A stretch of 64,000 nt of DNA from Dysidea avara (taxonomy: Eukaryota; Porifera; Demospongiae; Dictyoceratida; Dysideidae). The notes under the pieces are model-generated. The model was not told the DNA's origin, searched no databases, and saw only the letters and a list, made by a program, of their open reading frames with translations. Position 1 is the stretch's first letter. Each line of letters opens with the position of its first letter. Below, piece after piece: positions 40,000 through 51,603 of the stretch. The stretch covers positions 27,051,555 through 27,115,554 of the forward strand of contig NC_089276.1 of assembly GCF_963678975.1 (NCBI RefSeq). The letters run 5' to 3'. The translations under genes and the position numbers were made by a program.

Positions 40000-41378
40000 C
40001 AGTGTTGGGCAAGTTACTTTTTATAAGTAACTATAATTACATATTACTTGCAACTGAACTATTTAGTTAGTTACATATTACCCATAAAATAAAGTAACTG
40101 TAATAATATTACATAATATTATTATATTACTTTGTGTCCACAGCCTTAAGCTGTCACGTGTGAAACTACCACCTTATCACGTGACACGATTGCGTCGTTG
40201 GACAATGTGCATATCTTGATTATAAGTAAGAAGCTGGTGAATAAACCTCATTCAGTAGGCTTCATTACTTCGTTGTGGCTAGGCGTTACTCATTGGATTA
40301 CTAACGAGATTAGTAACTTCCAGTGGCGTAGCCAAACCCGGGCAAGCCAGGGCATTGCCCGGGCATCAGACTTCTTTGCCCCACCATCAGCTCCTAGAGT
40401 AATTATAAAGACGTGGGCTGGATAGCTCGAGATTTTGCTAAAGTTACTTAACTAGTCACTGCACAACTTATACAACACTCACCGAGCCATTTTCGCCGAT
40501 GGTTTCCTTCTTTTTGGCTAAACAGAGATGGGGTTATCCAAGGGATTTTCCCTACGAGTAACTTGATTGTACACAAATAGGAGGCAATAAATAGAAGCAA
40601 GATCACGTGATTACAATAAACCGCGCAGCATTGTGCCAAGGAGTGAAGGACAAAGAATTGGTTTCACTATAGTGGACTGGACGGTTTACATTTGGATTAA
40701 GTGATCACGGTAGCTATTGGTGTGGTCAAAACTCGGGAGGCAAAGCAATCTAGAGGTATTTGTGAAATTAGCACCCATCTATCCGTGTGGATACTGCTCA
40801 GTTGAAACGGTATGGAGTACTTGTTCAGTCAGCAATTCTTTTCTTTTTGTTTCCACTTTTCTAGGCTAACAACTGTAGTGGCAGAGCATAGTCATCACGT
40901 GATAGAGCGCCTCGTGCTTTAATTCAAGAATCTTTGTGGTCTGGTATTAAGACACATGTAGCTAGATGTATGTAATATGTTAGAAGGCCAATAGCTAGCT
41001 AGCCGTTCGCTTCTATTAGGTTGATATTAGTCATCTTGCATACAGTAGTGTAGGATGATACATAATGCATTTTTAAAATGTTATATTGATGTCCATACGA
41101 AGATGGGCATGTGTACGTGTGTTGCATGGGAAATGGCTTGCCCACCCATTGCCCAGGCATGGCGAAAAGTCTGGCTACGCCACTGGTAACTTCGTTACTT
41201 GTAGTAATAATATTGCGTAATATTAGATTCGTTACAGTAACTATATTACTTATGCAACGCGTTACATTTGTAGGTAAAGTAACTTGAGTTATATTACTTG
41301 TTTTTATAGCGTATTTCGTTATATTACTTAGTTACCACAAAAGTAATAATATTACGTAACGCGTTACTCCCAACACTG
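40000..41378. mobile_element. hAT-type non-autonomous element (1,379 bp)
   Basis: Begins CAGTGTTGGGCAAGTTACTT and ends with the complement of CAGTGTTGGGAGTAACGCG, the classical animal hAT end. ATTACTAAT is present at both borders with a one-base offset. Copy 1 has the uninterrupted site near 11,590. The interior is largely TAACT/AGTTA repeats, interrupted by a second hAT at 40,321-41,185. No transposase. Confidence 0.9.
40321..41185. mobile_element. Nested hAT element (865 bp)
   Basis: Ends CAGTGGCGTAGCCA and TGGCTACGCCACTG. A perfect 8-bp duplication GTAACTTC lies at 40,313-40,320 and 41,186-41,193. It lies within the outer hAT, so it is the younger insertion. The subterminal GCAAGCCAGGGCATTGCCC and GCCCATTGCCCAGGCAT motifs are also inverted. 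No transposase ORF. Confidence 0.93.
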
Positions 41379-42419
41379 ATTACTAATCTGCCAGTGTAAA
41401 ATAAGAATTAATGTACACAACACACACTTCAAGGTATTTAGCTATCCCCTTCACTTACATTGCAGTTCAAGTCATATCATGTATTAGAAGCAGCAGTGTG
41501 TCATGTGGTCAAGAAATGTATAATAGTTGACAGGAAGAAAGAAAACACCGTTTTCATGCCTGCATAACTCCATGGTCCCCTACCATTTTTGTATTATAGC
41601 TGTCTGCCAGGTAGGGTAGGCCACACGAAAAATTAGATTAATTTTTTTTTTATTTACCACTGCTTGAAGAGGGCTGTTTTACCTGAAATTTACTATGTAG
41701 TAAACTAATAGGTCTCCCTCAGATTACCGGTGCAGTAAACCAGTGTCAGTTTTACCATGATTAAATCAGCAGTAAATTACAGTACAATTATATTGCATAT
41801 TTACCAAGTGGTAAATCATTGGTTTACTGTTGGAGAAAACCTTCAAGTTATGTGCTGGCAGTTTACCTATAGTAAACCATGAGGTTAGAAAATTTTATTA
41901 ACTTTATGTTACTATAGTGCTATAATGATTTTATCAAACAGGTCTTGAGCTCCAAAAGGCAAGGCTACAAAACATCCGACACTTACCAATCAAATTACTT
42001 TACATGAGTTGTGAGAGTGAATGGATGTCTAAAGCAAGCTTACCAACTTACCATGTGTCAAATTTGGACATGACTGAAATTTGGTTGTCACAATAAAATT
42101 GCATAACTGTATAATTATACACAAATACACCGTATACTTTTAATTATATGCATTAATTTACACTATGGACTGTATAATCAAGCTGATTAAGTGTAAATCA
42201 GAATGTAATTTACAATTCATAATATGAAATTCTAGTCACAAATCAATATGTAAGGTACATGCTTTCTTTCTGTAGGGTAGCTATATCTGAAACGAAGGTC
42301 CTCTACATAGAAATAAATTTGATTAAAAATCTGCTTTTTGTAATACAATAATACCAACATGAAATTCAGATACAACAAATGTATCCGACCAGCTTCTGGT
42401 CAGCTCCGTGTCCATTAAG

Positions 42420-42770
42420 GAATCATAGTCAAGTTGCTAGAGTACTGGCCTGATAATCAAAAGGGTCCAGGTTCAATTCCAGGTTCCATTGTTGTTGTTT
42501 CCTTGAGCACGGAAATTTACTCACATTGCTTCAGTGTATATACCAGCTTTAGGGGACCTGGTGTCTACTGGGGAAGCAGCCTGCCAAGCTGTATCATCAA
42601 TGGATGCCTGGTATTAACTGGGAACCAGCTATCCTTGTCTTACACAGCAGGAGAAGTCCAGCTGGTAGCTTACTCGTTACCGTCATATGGGTTATATACT
42701 AGTCCTTCCATGGTATAAGACAACACCTATCTCTCCTTTAGCTATCTTGTATCCATATCATTTCTCTGTA
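42420..42770 (+). mobile_element. tRNA-derived SINE
   Basis: A clear pol III head: A-box-like TAGTCAAGTTGC at 42,426-42,437, and a B box GGTTCAATTCC at 42,470-42,480, in a tRNA-like context including TACTGGCCTGATAATCA. The roughly 280-bp tRNA-unrelated body follows. The 3' end is approximate. An ORF across it is spurious. Confidence 0.8.
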
Positions 42771-42941
42771 CATAAAGAAATGTCACCAAATTATGTTATA
42801 TAAGAATAAAGAATACCACATATACTCCAATTGTGCTGCACTCTCGAATGGTACCACAGTTGGGAACCATAAAGAGTTTTATCCTTGCTTTTGAAAATAA
42901 TATTAATTGTACCACACACCCTCGAGTAATAACGCACTATA

Positions 42942-43578
42942 TGTGACTGACGTCTCAGCAAAAACCCAACTTGTTTGCACGTTAAAAAAGTTTTTTTATT
43001 CACTCAGCAATATCAGCAGTGTCCAAGGAATGGACCACCAAAGTTTCAGCCTTCTGTGGTGTGTAAATTTGGAATTATAACGATAGACAGTAGGAAGAGC
43101 AGGGTAATCGATATGTACAGTGACTATACTGAAAATAAACTACAGGCGCTTACATTCGCAGCCATAACTTCCGTTTGGATTAGTCTACAATGTTGTAATT
43201 TGGCTTAAAGCGTTCACCATAGATCAGTACATCAGCCAAAGTATAGTATTAGTCCTGTAGATACTTGTGCATATGGATATGAAGGCGGTTTGGTAGAAGA
43301 AACGATGACAATCTTGTTTACGTTTACCGCATTGTAAACAAACACACGTGACACGCATACCGTTGTAGCTGGAGAAACGGAACAGAGATTTTGGAACTCT
43401 CCATGAACAGGCGAATAAGATGGTATATAGTTTTAATCGATTTGCATCTTCCTTCTTCGAGTACTGGCCCTATAAAAACTAGCATAGTTAATGCGTAATT
43501 TTACAAATTATTTTTAAATTTCAATTTTCAATACGTATGCTTGTGCGAACAAGTCGGGTTTTTGCTGAGACGGTCACA
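42942..43578. mobile_element. TA-flanked MITE (637 bp), Tc1/mariner-like
   Basis: Inverted ends of about 30 bp: TGTGAC, then CGTCTCAGCAAAAACCC, with TTGTTTGCAC or TTGTTCGCAC inside. TA lies at 42,940-42,941 and 43,579-43,580. Short and without transposase. Nested in the CACTG-ended element. Confidence 0.7.
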
Positions 43579-44043
43579 TAATTTATAAATACTCATTACT
43601 ACTATAGTATTCATCTCTATCTTGATTAATGGAAGGCATAGCCCTGGTTAACTTAAAAGGATATTAGTTAGTAAACTGACTAAGTAACACGAAGGCGTGA
43701 CATGGTTGTGTTACAAGGACTTGAAATTGTGATTGTTATATTTATACAGAATAGCTAGTAGTGGCAGCTGTACTGCACCCTCAAATAATGCTGCATGGTG
43801 CAGCACTATTCAAAGGGTTGTATTCTAAACCCTTACAGCGCAAGTCAAGTAAATACAGTACATTTTCAGTGGCTAACACACCATACAAACTGAATGGGTA
43901 TGTATGGTGTGTGTAAGACACATACAACAAAGAAAGTCATACACACATTGACTACAAAGGACAAGACAACTACAGTACTAACAGTAACATGCCAATCATT
44001 ATACACTTACTATGACTTCCAGCAATGCCGCACCAAATTATGG

Positions 44044-45000
44044 GCAAGTCAGCTGGTCAATACATGCGCTGCAGCAATACCGCATCAAGGGCAAGTCAGC
44101 TGGTCAGTATGTGCACTGCTAACAATACCGCTCCACTTTAGGGCAAGTCAGTTAGCTAGTACACACACTGCCTGCAATACCGCACCAAGGGCAAGTCAGC
44201 TAGTCAGTATGTGCACTGCTAACAATACCGCTCCACTTTAGGGCAAGTCAGTTAGCTAGTACACACACTGCCTGCAATACCGCACCAAGGGCAAGTCAGC
44301 TAGTCAGTATGTGCACTGCTAACAATACCGCTCCACTTTAGGGCAAGTCAGTTAGCTAGTACACACACTGCCTGCAATACCGCACCAAGGGCAAGTCAGC
44401 TGGTCAGTATGTGCACTGCTAACAATACCGCTCCACTTTAGGGCAAGTCAGTTAGCTAGTACACACACTGCCTGCAATACCGCACCAAGGGCAAGTCAGC
44501 TAGTCAGTATGTGCACTGCTAACAATACCGCTCCACTTTAGGGCAAGTCAGTTAGTTGGTACACACACTGCCTGCAATACCGCACCAAGGGCAAGTCAGC
44601 TAGTCAGTATGTGCACTGCTAACAATACCGCTCCACTTTAGGGCAAGTCAGTTAGTTGGTACACACACTGCCTGCAATACCGCACCAAGGGCAAGTCAGC
44701 TAGTCAGTATGTGCACTGCTAACAATACCGCTCCACTTTAGGGCAAGTCAGTTAGTTGGTACACACACTGCCTGCAATACCGCACCAAGGGCAAGTCAGC
44801 TGGTCAGTATGCACACTGCTAACAATACCGCTCCACTTTAGGGCAAGTCAGTTAGCTAGTACACACACTGCCTGCAATACCGCACCAAGGGCAAGTCAGC
44901 TGGTCAGTATGTGCACTGCTAACAATACCGCTCCACTTTAGGGCAAGTCAGTTAGCTAGTACACACACTGCCTGCAATACCGCACCAAGGGCAAGTCAGC
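44044..45000. repeat. Tandem satellite, 100-bp period made of 48+52-bp half units
   Basis: The period is exactly 100 bp from 44,141 on: GGGCAAGTCA recurs at 44,141, 44,241 and so on to 44,941, about nine and a half units. Each unit consists of two related halves, both beginning GGGCAAGTCAG and containing CAATACCGC: one 48 bp (ending GCACCAA), one 52 bp (ending CTCCACTTTA). The copies are nearly identical. ORFs through it are by-products. It ends abruptly at about 45,000. Confidence 0.95.
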
Positions 45001-45432
45001 AAACACACACACAACGGTTCATCACCTCCATGGATTTCTTACCTGTTTGCTTGAGTGCACACAGATACAACCCGACTCCTGAACAAGCTTGAGACTTCAC
45101 GCAGGAATACCACATACGCGCGTTAATTCTGTTAAAGGTCACCACGTGAAATAGCTGCCTTTCTTTTTGGTTTACCTTGATTCTAGTACGTAACGCCACT
45201 ACAACAGTACGTTGTGTCCGCTAGAACGAGGACTGGAAGCATACAGAATACGGTTGAACACAACTCGAGGTAGAAACAGCAGTCCCTTTCTCTTCCGCGG
45301 TTGCATCATGTGATAAAGCCCACGTGCACTTGAGCTACACTTTGAACTGTGCGGTTGGCACAAGTGGGTTGAGAACTTGATGAAGAGTGTCGTGATATTA
45401 CCGCCCGGGATGCTCTTGTCGTCCTGCAGTTA

Positions 45433-47764
45433 TTATTATTTTTTTTTCCCGGGGTAACCAGTACCCCTTGCCACCACCCCTAGCACTAAATGTTGAAGTG
45501 CTAGACAAAAATTGGACTGAGATTAAAGGGAGCAATTTAAATAATTAGGGGGGAGGCACCCGACCCTCTGATAGTACAAGGTCAAGTGCCCTATGGCTGA
45601 TGGGACAACCACTGTGGAAGCGCGCCCCCCTAAGGCACGCAATCGCTGAGCGGAGCAACGAGAAGCTGATGCGACAACGTAGCCAAGACATCGCGCTGCT
45701 GTAGGGAACTTCTCTCTTCAGGGACAGTAAGTAGGCTAGACGTTTGTAAAAGATGCTGGTACATCCACCGATTCCACCAAACGTTGAAAAGACTAATGGG
45801 GTAAATGAACCCATCTCAACCTCCCTAATCCTCTGCTCATATTTCCTACGTTTCTCCTTTTCAAATCTCCGATACAATGAAGCCACTGGTGTAGCACGGT
45901 ATGACGAAGCAGTTGGATTAAACACCTTAACATCAAAGAAAGCCCGTTGGTGGTGACCACCCCAGAACCCAACAGCTGAAACATCCAATCGTGCTCCATC
46001 CTCACGATTTGCAGTAGCGTATGTGAGTGTTTCACCAGAGAAAGACTGTAAAGGGGGCTCAACACACACATCAGTACAGACTTCTGACAGGATGGCAGCA
46101 GTAAAATCCCTAAGTTCGTTGTGCCGAAGGGGTAACGAACTTAGGGATTTTAAATGACAACACACAAATGGATTTAGGGATTAAATGACAACACAGAAAT
46201 GTTCAGTGTTGTCTGTTCAGTGTTGGCGCAGAGGTAATCTTCACAGAAGAATCAAACTCAGCATCAGAATGAGATTTGGGATCACAGATACCAAGACTAC
46301 CCAGTCTAACAGGTAAGGAAAAAAGAGCCCTCTCCACATCACTAATAGATCTCCCAGTCTGTGCGGGCAAAAGTTGAAGAGAGATGATGTCTTCCAGTGG
46401 TTCGAGAAGGGAGGAGATTGCTGGGATGGTACGCACAAAATAGGTCCACTTGCTACACAAGCCATGCGTAAATGCAGCATACGCAGCATGAGGGTGAGTT
46501 TTTACAATATTAACCAGCCGGCGAACACAACGGGACCATGACTCGACCTTCTCAGTAATGTATGCCTCAGTAAAGGCGCGGGAACCAAGAGCAGCTCCAA
46601 GATGACGTTTGTCCTCTACAGTGATGCTTACTCTTGTGCCAGCAAACTGTTGTTTGGCTTCATCTAAACGTTCTGGTTTAACAATCAACCATGTCTTCGC
46701 AGCATTAGGAAAATACCCATACATGAAACCAAGGTCCTTGAGCTTACACCACCAGTCATGCAGGCCCCGCAGAGTGCCCCCAGCCATCGCATCATCGGAA
46801 AACCAGACTTGTGCCACATGGGGATCCTGCAGTGAGGCAATTAATGGTGTAACGCTGATGGAGTACATAGCCATGGCTAAAGGATCGCCTTGTGTGGTTC
46901 CCTCAGAAGAAAGTATATGGCGACCATCAATGAACAGGGGGATGTCTTTCCGGTAAGTGTTAATGAGAATGTTGGCAAGAGGAGGGCACAATGACTGCAT
47001 ATTATGGAGTGACACCTGACGATTAAGACAATTGAATGCATTTGAAGCATCCACTAACAACACCCCTTCTGTTGATGGATCAGAATAGATGGATCTCATG
47101 GCATGGACAGCTGCCTCACAGCCCGCATCCTGCCCCGCACACAGCTGAAGTGACCCAGCTGCCTCCAAAATGTCCAGCTTAATGATCAGCAAAACAGCCT
47201 TGGCAATGATCCGTCTCACCACTTCGCCTATTCCAATAGGACGTACTCCGGGGCATTTGTTGAGGGCAATGAGACGGCATGCCACCAAAGCATCGATACC
47301 ACCAGGATCAACACAGGAGATGCACAAACGGCGAGCAACCAGTGCCAGAGAGTTACACAAATCATCAGATGCCCGCTGGAATGAGGTACAAAGGCGTCTC
47401 CATCCATAGGCATCCAGTCCAGATGGGCCTGCAGAGCACTGAGTTCGAAGGGCAGCACGACGAATCACAGTCCCATCCAGGGCATCAAAAATCACTGGAT
47501 GAAATTTTTCATCATTATTTGACAATGGCTTGAGGATATCAGGGTGAGCAGGCTGACACTGAGGATGTTTCTTCAAAAGTTCATTATAAACGGTCCAAGA
47601 AGGAGAGTCTGGATCCAGAGGTGTATCTAGTTTCATTGGAGCGCCGGAACGCTCGGTGGAATCAATGAGATTGATAGCAGCCTTCACATTGCCACGCAAC
47701 ATGTGGTTAGCAAATCGACGGCACAAATGTTCAGTGTTGTCTGTAGTTCGTTGTCCCTAAGTTC
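45433..47764 (-). mobile_element. R2-like non-LTR retrotransposon (RT + restriction-like endonuclease), internally deleted
   Basis: A 15-bp duplication, GTCGTCCTGCAGTTA, flanks it at 45,418-45,432 and 47,765-47,779, with an A-rich 3' tail next to the left copy. On the minus strand, 47,726-46,203 is an open frame (507 codons) with the RT motifs LLVDASNAFN, TTQGDPLAMAMY and FSDDAMAGG. A second frame, 46,165-45,545, has ARLDVSAVGFWGG and AFFDVKVFNP, a PD-(D/E)XK arrangement with D and DVK, then a conserved C-terminal domain. This RT-then-C-terminal-endonuclease order is that of R2/NeSL-type elements. The expected zinc-knuckle region between the two is missing: the break at about 46,150-46,215 contains a palindrome and short duplications. 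5'-truncated and inactive. Confidence 0.88.
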
Positions 47765-50222
47765 GTCGTCCTGCAGTTACGAGTGGTGAGAGACATCTTA
47801 TATTATGAGGCTTTTGGTGATCTGCAGTGCTAACTTCCGGGCACACACGCCTGTCCGAATCATTAGTGTTGCGACCGCGTGTATTAATGCTGACTAAACT
47901 ACTGGTAAATCATCATTGTACCCCCGCTATTATGTCTTTGTATCTCGTTGTTTGACAGACTGGGTTTTAGATCACAACATGACAATGCGGTGAGACCACA
48001 AAAATTCATTAGCTGTGATTGAAAATTTACAGGTACAGTATGGTTATTATATAGCTGACTAAAGTTTACCAAACTAGGAATTACACCTTGATGTCACATC
48101 TAATAATAAACTTTGTTCAGGAGGACTGAGATGTTGCTGTGAAGCACACCATGTTTGAATATATTATAGTGCCAAGGTCAGCTAAGGTACAGTGTAAATG
48201 TGAGGTCACTGTTGTTCCAAACTAGGTATCCCATTGAATCACACCTCATTGATCAAGGAACTCTTGGCCTTATAATAATTGCCGATGGGAGCAACCAGCA
48301 ATGATACCTTAACTCATCGTACTGATATAACACTGAGTTTTGCAGTGGTCACTCGCTGGGCGATCTGCCACTTCTCTCTCCAAGGTACAGCTTTGTGAAA
48401 ATCGATAAAAATGTTACAAATGTTATTACAAATTTAGCGGATTAGGTGAAATAAAGTGCAGTAATGAAAACTTGCACAGGTGCAATGACATTGTTTCTCA
48501 CAGAACGTGTATAACATGCTTTCTGTTATAGAATAAAAGCACTAGTCCCATGAGCTACAGCAATGGGATACTGCATTAACAGGTAAATACGTTGATGTTA
48601 TGTCATAATATATATCTTGCATGGCTAAAATAATTTTTTTGTGCGTTATAACCCTTTCATGGCTGTAACTGGATTTATCCGGCACGATGGTATAAAACAT
48701 GCGCTGAGTGCAATTCCAAAACATTAGTGCGTCTATTGTGCATTTCATAGTATGATGCGCTAACCCTGAAGTGGGCATGCCCACAGAGGTCCCGTTTCTG
48801 GGATAACCGGATAGTTTGTACACTATTGCGGGTTTATTACATAACCCGGTAAAACTTTTCTCTGGAAAATAGGGCTGTTTTGTTTATATTTGAGTAGACA
48901 GTAATATTTGAAAAAGGCACATTGTTATAATAAATAGGCTAAGACAACTGGCAAGTAACTGGATGGTTTTTCAGACGTGTGGCATGATTCAATTGTGTGC
49001 GTATACACATGCGTGACACTGGATTTGTGATAAAACTTGAAGAAACCAGCCGTGAAGACGATAATTCAGTAAGGAAACAATAAAAAATAGTTTCTTACGC
49101 TGTAAGACTTATTTGTAGATAGTTTATTAGTGGCCGCCTGTTTCGCAAGGCTGCTTTTAGCGTATTTTGTAGTTTTGTTGTCTTATAATTACTTTGTGGT
49201 TTTATTTATGTAAACGAAAACAACCTAGTCAAGATAGTTAGTCCACAGCATTTACGTAGTGGTAAGTGGTTTAGTGTACAGTGAGGCTTATACAGCATGA
49301 TTCGGTGTGCCTTGTAAAGTGCACCGGGAAATTCAGCCATGAAAGAGTTAATTAATAATGTTGAAGGATGCACAATACGGAAGTTTGGTATCACTACGTT
49401 ATACTGTAAAATTGAAGGGGGGGAGATCAGTTGTATATTTATTAAATAATACTTCTCAAGCTATAGTTTAAGATTAGAAACTCTTTTTGTCCCTGTTTTA
49501 ATTTTGAAGTGAACATAGTTGTAAATTTTCTGCTATGTAGATGATACTGCTATATATATGCTACCATGTCTCAGCTATCTTAATTTCCTCTAACAGGTAG
49601 AAATGAAACAGTGGCATCTGGAATGCCAGTGAGGCCTCATCTAACAGCTTCTTCCAAGTGCCTGCCAGTTCATCATCCCTTGTGAAGTTGCCTCTATCAA
49701 GATGTTCTGACCCATGTCTTCAGTGAAGATCATCCAGCTCTACTAAATGATCATTTCAGATGACCATATCACTGACAGTACTAGACTTTTGCAATATGTG
49801 ACGTATTGTTGTCTTGTATCCAATTTACTGGTAATGTGGCTGTAATTTTTGGCTGTAAACAATAATTTTCAAACAATATTCATATTAATATCACTGTTAA
49901 TTTACTGCATGGTATTTGTGGTATAGTAAACTAACTGTAAACCACCACTGAAATTTACTGTTAAATTACTAGTGTTGTGTGTCTCACAGTAAACCAACAG
50001 TAAAGCAGAAACCATAGTGCTGCTGGTGTAGTAAGTTTACTCATTGGTTCACTGTTGATTTACTAGTTGGTGTATTATAAGTAAATTATCAGTAGCCAAA
50101 ATGTTCCCATCTGTTAATTTACTGCTTGATTTTTTTGGGGATTTACTTCCTGTAAAACAACCAGTAATTTTACCAATTACTATTGATTCACTGATAGGTA
50201 ATCTAAGAGGCTTCAAGCAGTG

Positions 50223-51603
50223 TACCCATTTGTGTTCATTAGTTTTACCTAGATTTTTCTCACACTTTGTAAAATTATTATAAAACGCAAATGTGTGATT
50301 CAATTACCTTGAAATTTGATACAGATATAAAGGTGATTTTACGCACTGAGTTTGCAAGGAATCCCACGGTGCTATAAACGTTATGTTTATTCACCATCAC
50401 ATAAAATGAACATTTATCATTAACTAGCATTGGTACCTGCCCTACGTGCAGGACTATAAACATTTTAATGCCACAAACAGACACCAAGCATTAAACGCCA
50501 TGTAGCTATGTAGCATGCATTTTTTAACTGTTAAAATATGAAGTTTATTTTGTCTGTGGTTTTGACAGGAATGTAGCTCAATTATTTAGTGAGATGTCTC
50601 TACACTGTTAAAACAGTTGGCTGCATATCACACCAAAGTGTGTATGATATGCCTCCTCGCACCGAGCACACCATTCTCTGTGTGTATTACTGACCATTTT
50701 ACCTAATGTATGTATCGCACACCGTTATTGTGGTATGATCTGCATCCATTTAAATACTGTACAATTAGAAATGTACATTTTGAAATATCATCAATTACAA
50801 TTATTGTTCCAGGGTTTCAAGTCTTGTTAATCCAGCAGAAATCAATAATGCGAAGATGAACAGTAACCATGGGAACTGCAACGATCAGTTTCTCCTATTT
50901 CTGTAACCAATGTTGCAAGTCTATAGGGTAGTATGATACTGAAACCAATAAAGAATGTTCTTACCACAGTTGTCAGTAATAAACATCCTTCAGCAGCAAC
51001 GTATAATTCCGTCAATAAGTATTTTATATTATAGTACAGTACATACATATGGACATACCTCAATAATGTCTGTATGACTGCACCAAATCAGTTATATAGT
51101 GTTCCGACTGTGAATTCAAGTTGAGAATACATTACACATTATTATATTTTACAATTTTTACCATGTTTGGTAGTCTGACCATCAATTCTGTAGCAGTACA
51201 TACTTGTATCAGTCTATCACTGCATGCTATGTCGATGTCACTGGAACTACAAAGGATAGAGTAAGACCATTGATGAACTTGGTCTCAGGGAGACTTTTGT
51301 ACGTACCATCACTCTATCCTGTCACTTCTGTCTACTGCTGCTTCTCTGCCACCTTGTCTACATGAAAACTATAAGCTAAAGCAAGTAGCACAGTGTTACC
51401 AACCTGTCATCCATCACGCCGAGCCGGCGGAGCCCAGCAAATGTGAATGGCTACTTGACTTAGGCATATAATCGGCTTTGGCATAGTAGGCACTAGCACA
51501 AACGAACCATCAGCACATGGACGACAATTAAAGTCCGTAGTTGCCTACAAAGGTAACAGTTAAACAATTACAGAAAACAGTGAACAAACCCCAGCTGGTA
51601 TCA
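50223..51603. other. End of duplicated unit, then intergenic DNA; no gene seen
   Basis: 50,223-50,423 equals 11,870-12,112 of copy 1 (ACCCATTTGTGTTCATTAG onward). From 50,424 on, the sequence is unique to this window. A/T-rich; no ORF with recognisable features. Confidence 0.7.

Larger units (their letters stand above)
41658..50222. mobile_element. 8.57-kb CACTG-ended DNA transposon with TAC target duplication
   Basis: The left end is CACTGCTTGAAGAGGGC and the right end is the complement of CACTGCTTGAAGCCTC. TAC flanks both ends (41,655-41,657, 50,223-50,225). About 250-330 bp next to each end is crowded with TTTACTG / CAGTAAA / GTAAAC motifs in both orientations, like the subterminal repeats of CACTA (EnSpm) elements. 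I see no transposase, and the body is filled with nested insertions (SINE, TA-flanked MITE, satellite, R2-like LINE). The stretch 47,780-49,880 has no recognisable genes. Confidence 0.8.
25830..50423 (+). repeat. Segmental duplication, copy 2
   Basis: Begins with the same AGGAAAGCAGGCGTGC as base 1 and tracks copy 1 to 50,423. It is about twice as long because of insertions at 25,873-30,328, 32,617-32,880, 33,186-33,955, 40,000-41,378 and 41,658-50,222. Some of copy 1's own insertions are missing, which leaves clean empty sites. Confidence 0.9.

Noticed and set aside
42426-42500. Functional tRNA gene
   Set aside because: A and B boxes are present but the cloverleaf is incomplete and the sequence continues into a SINE body.
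44044-45000. Possible CRISPR array
   Set aside because: Regular 100-bp period, but there are no unique spacers: the whole unit repeats, and the context is a eukaryotic transposon.
46609-47533. Plus-strand ORFs across the R2-like element
   Set aside because: Antisense to the long RT frame on the minus strand.
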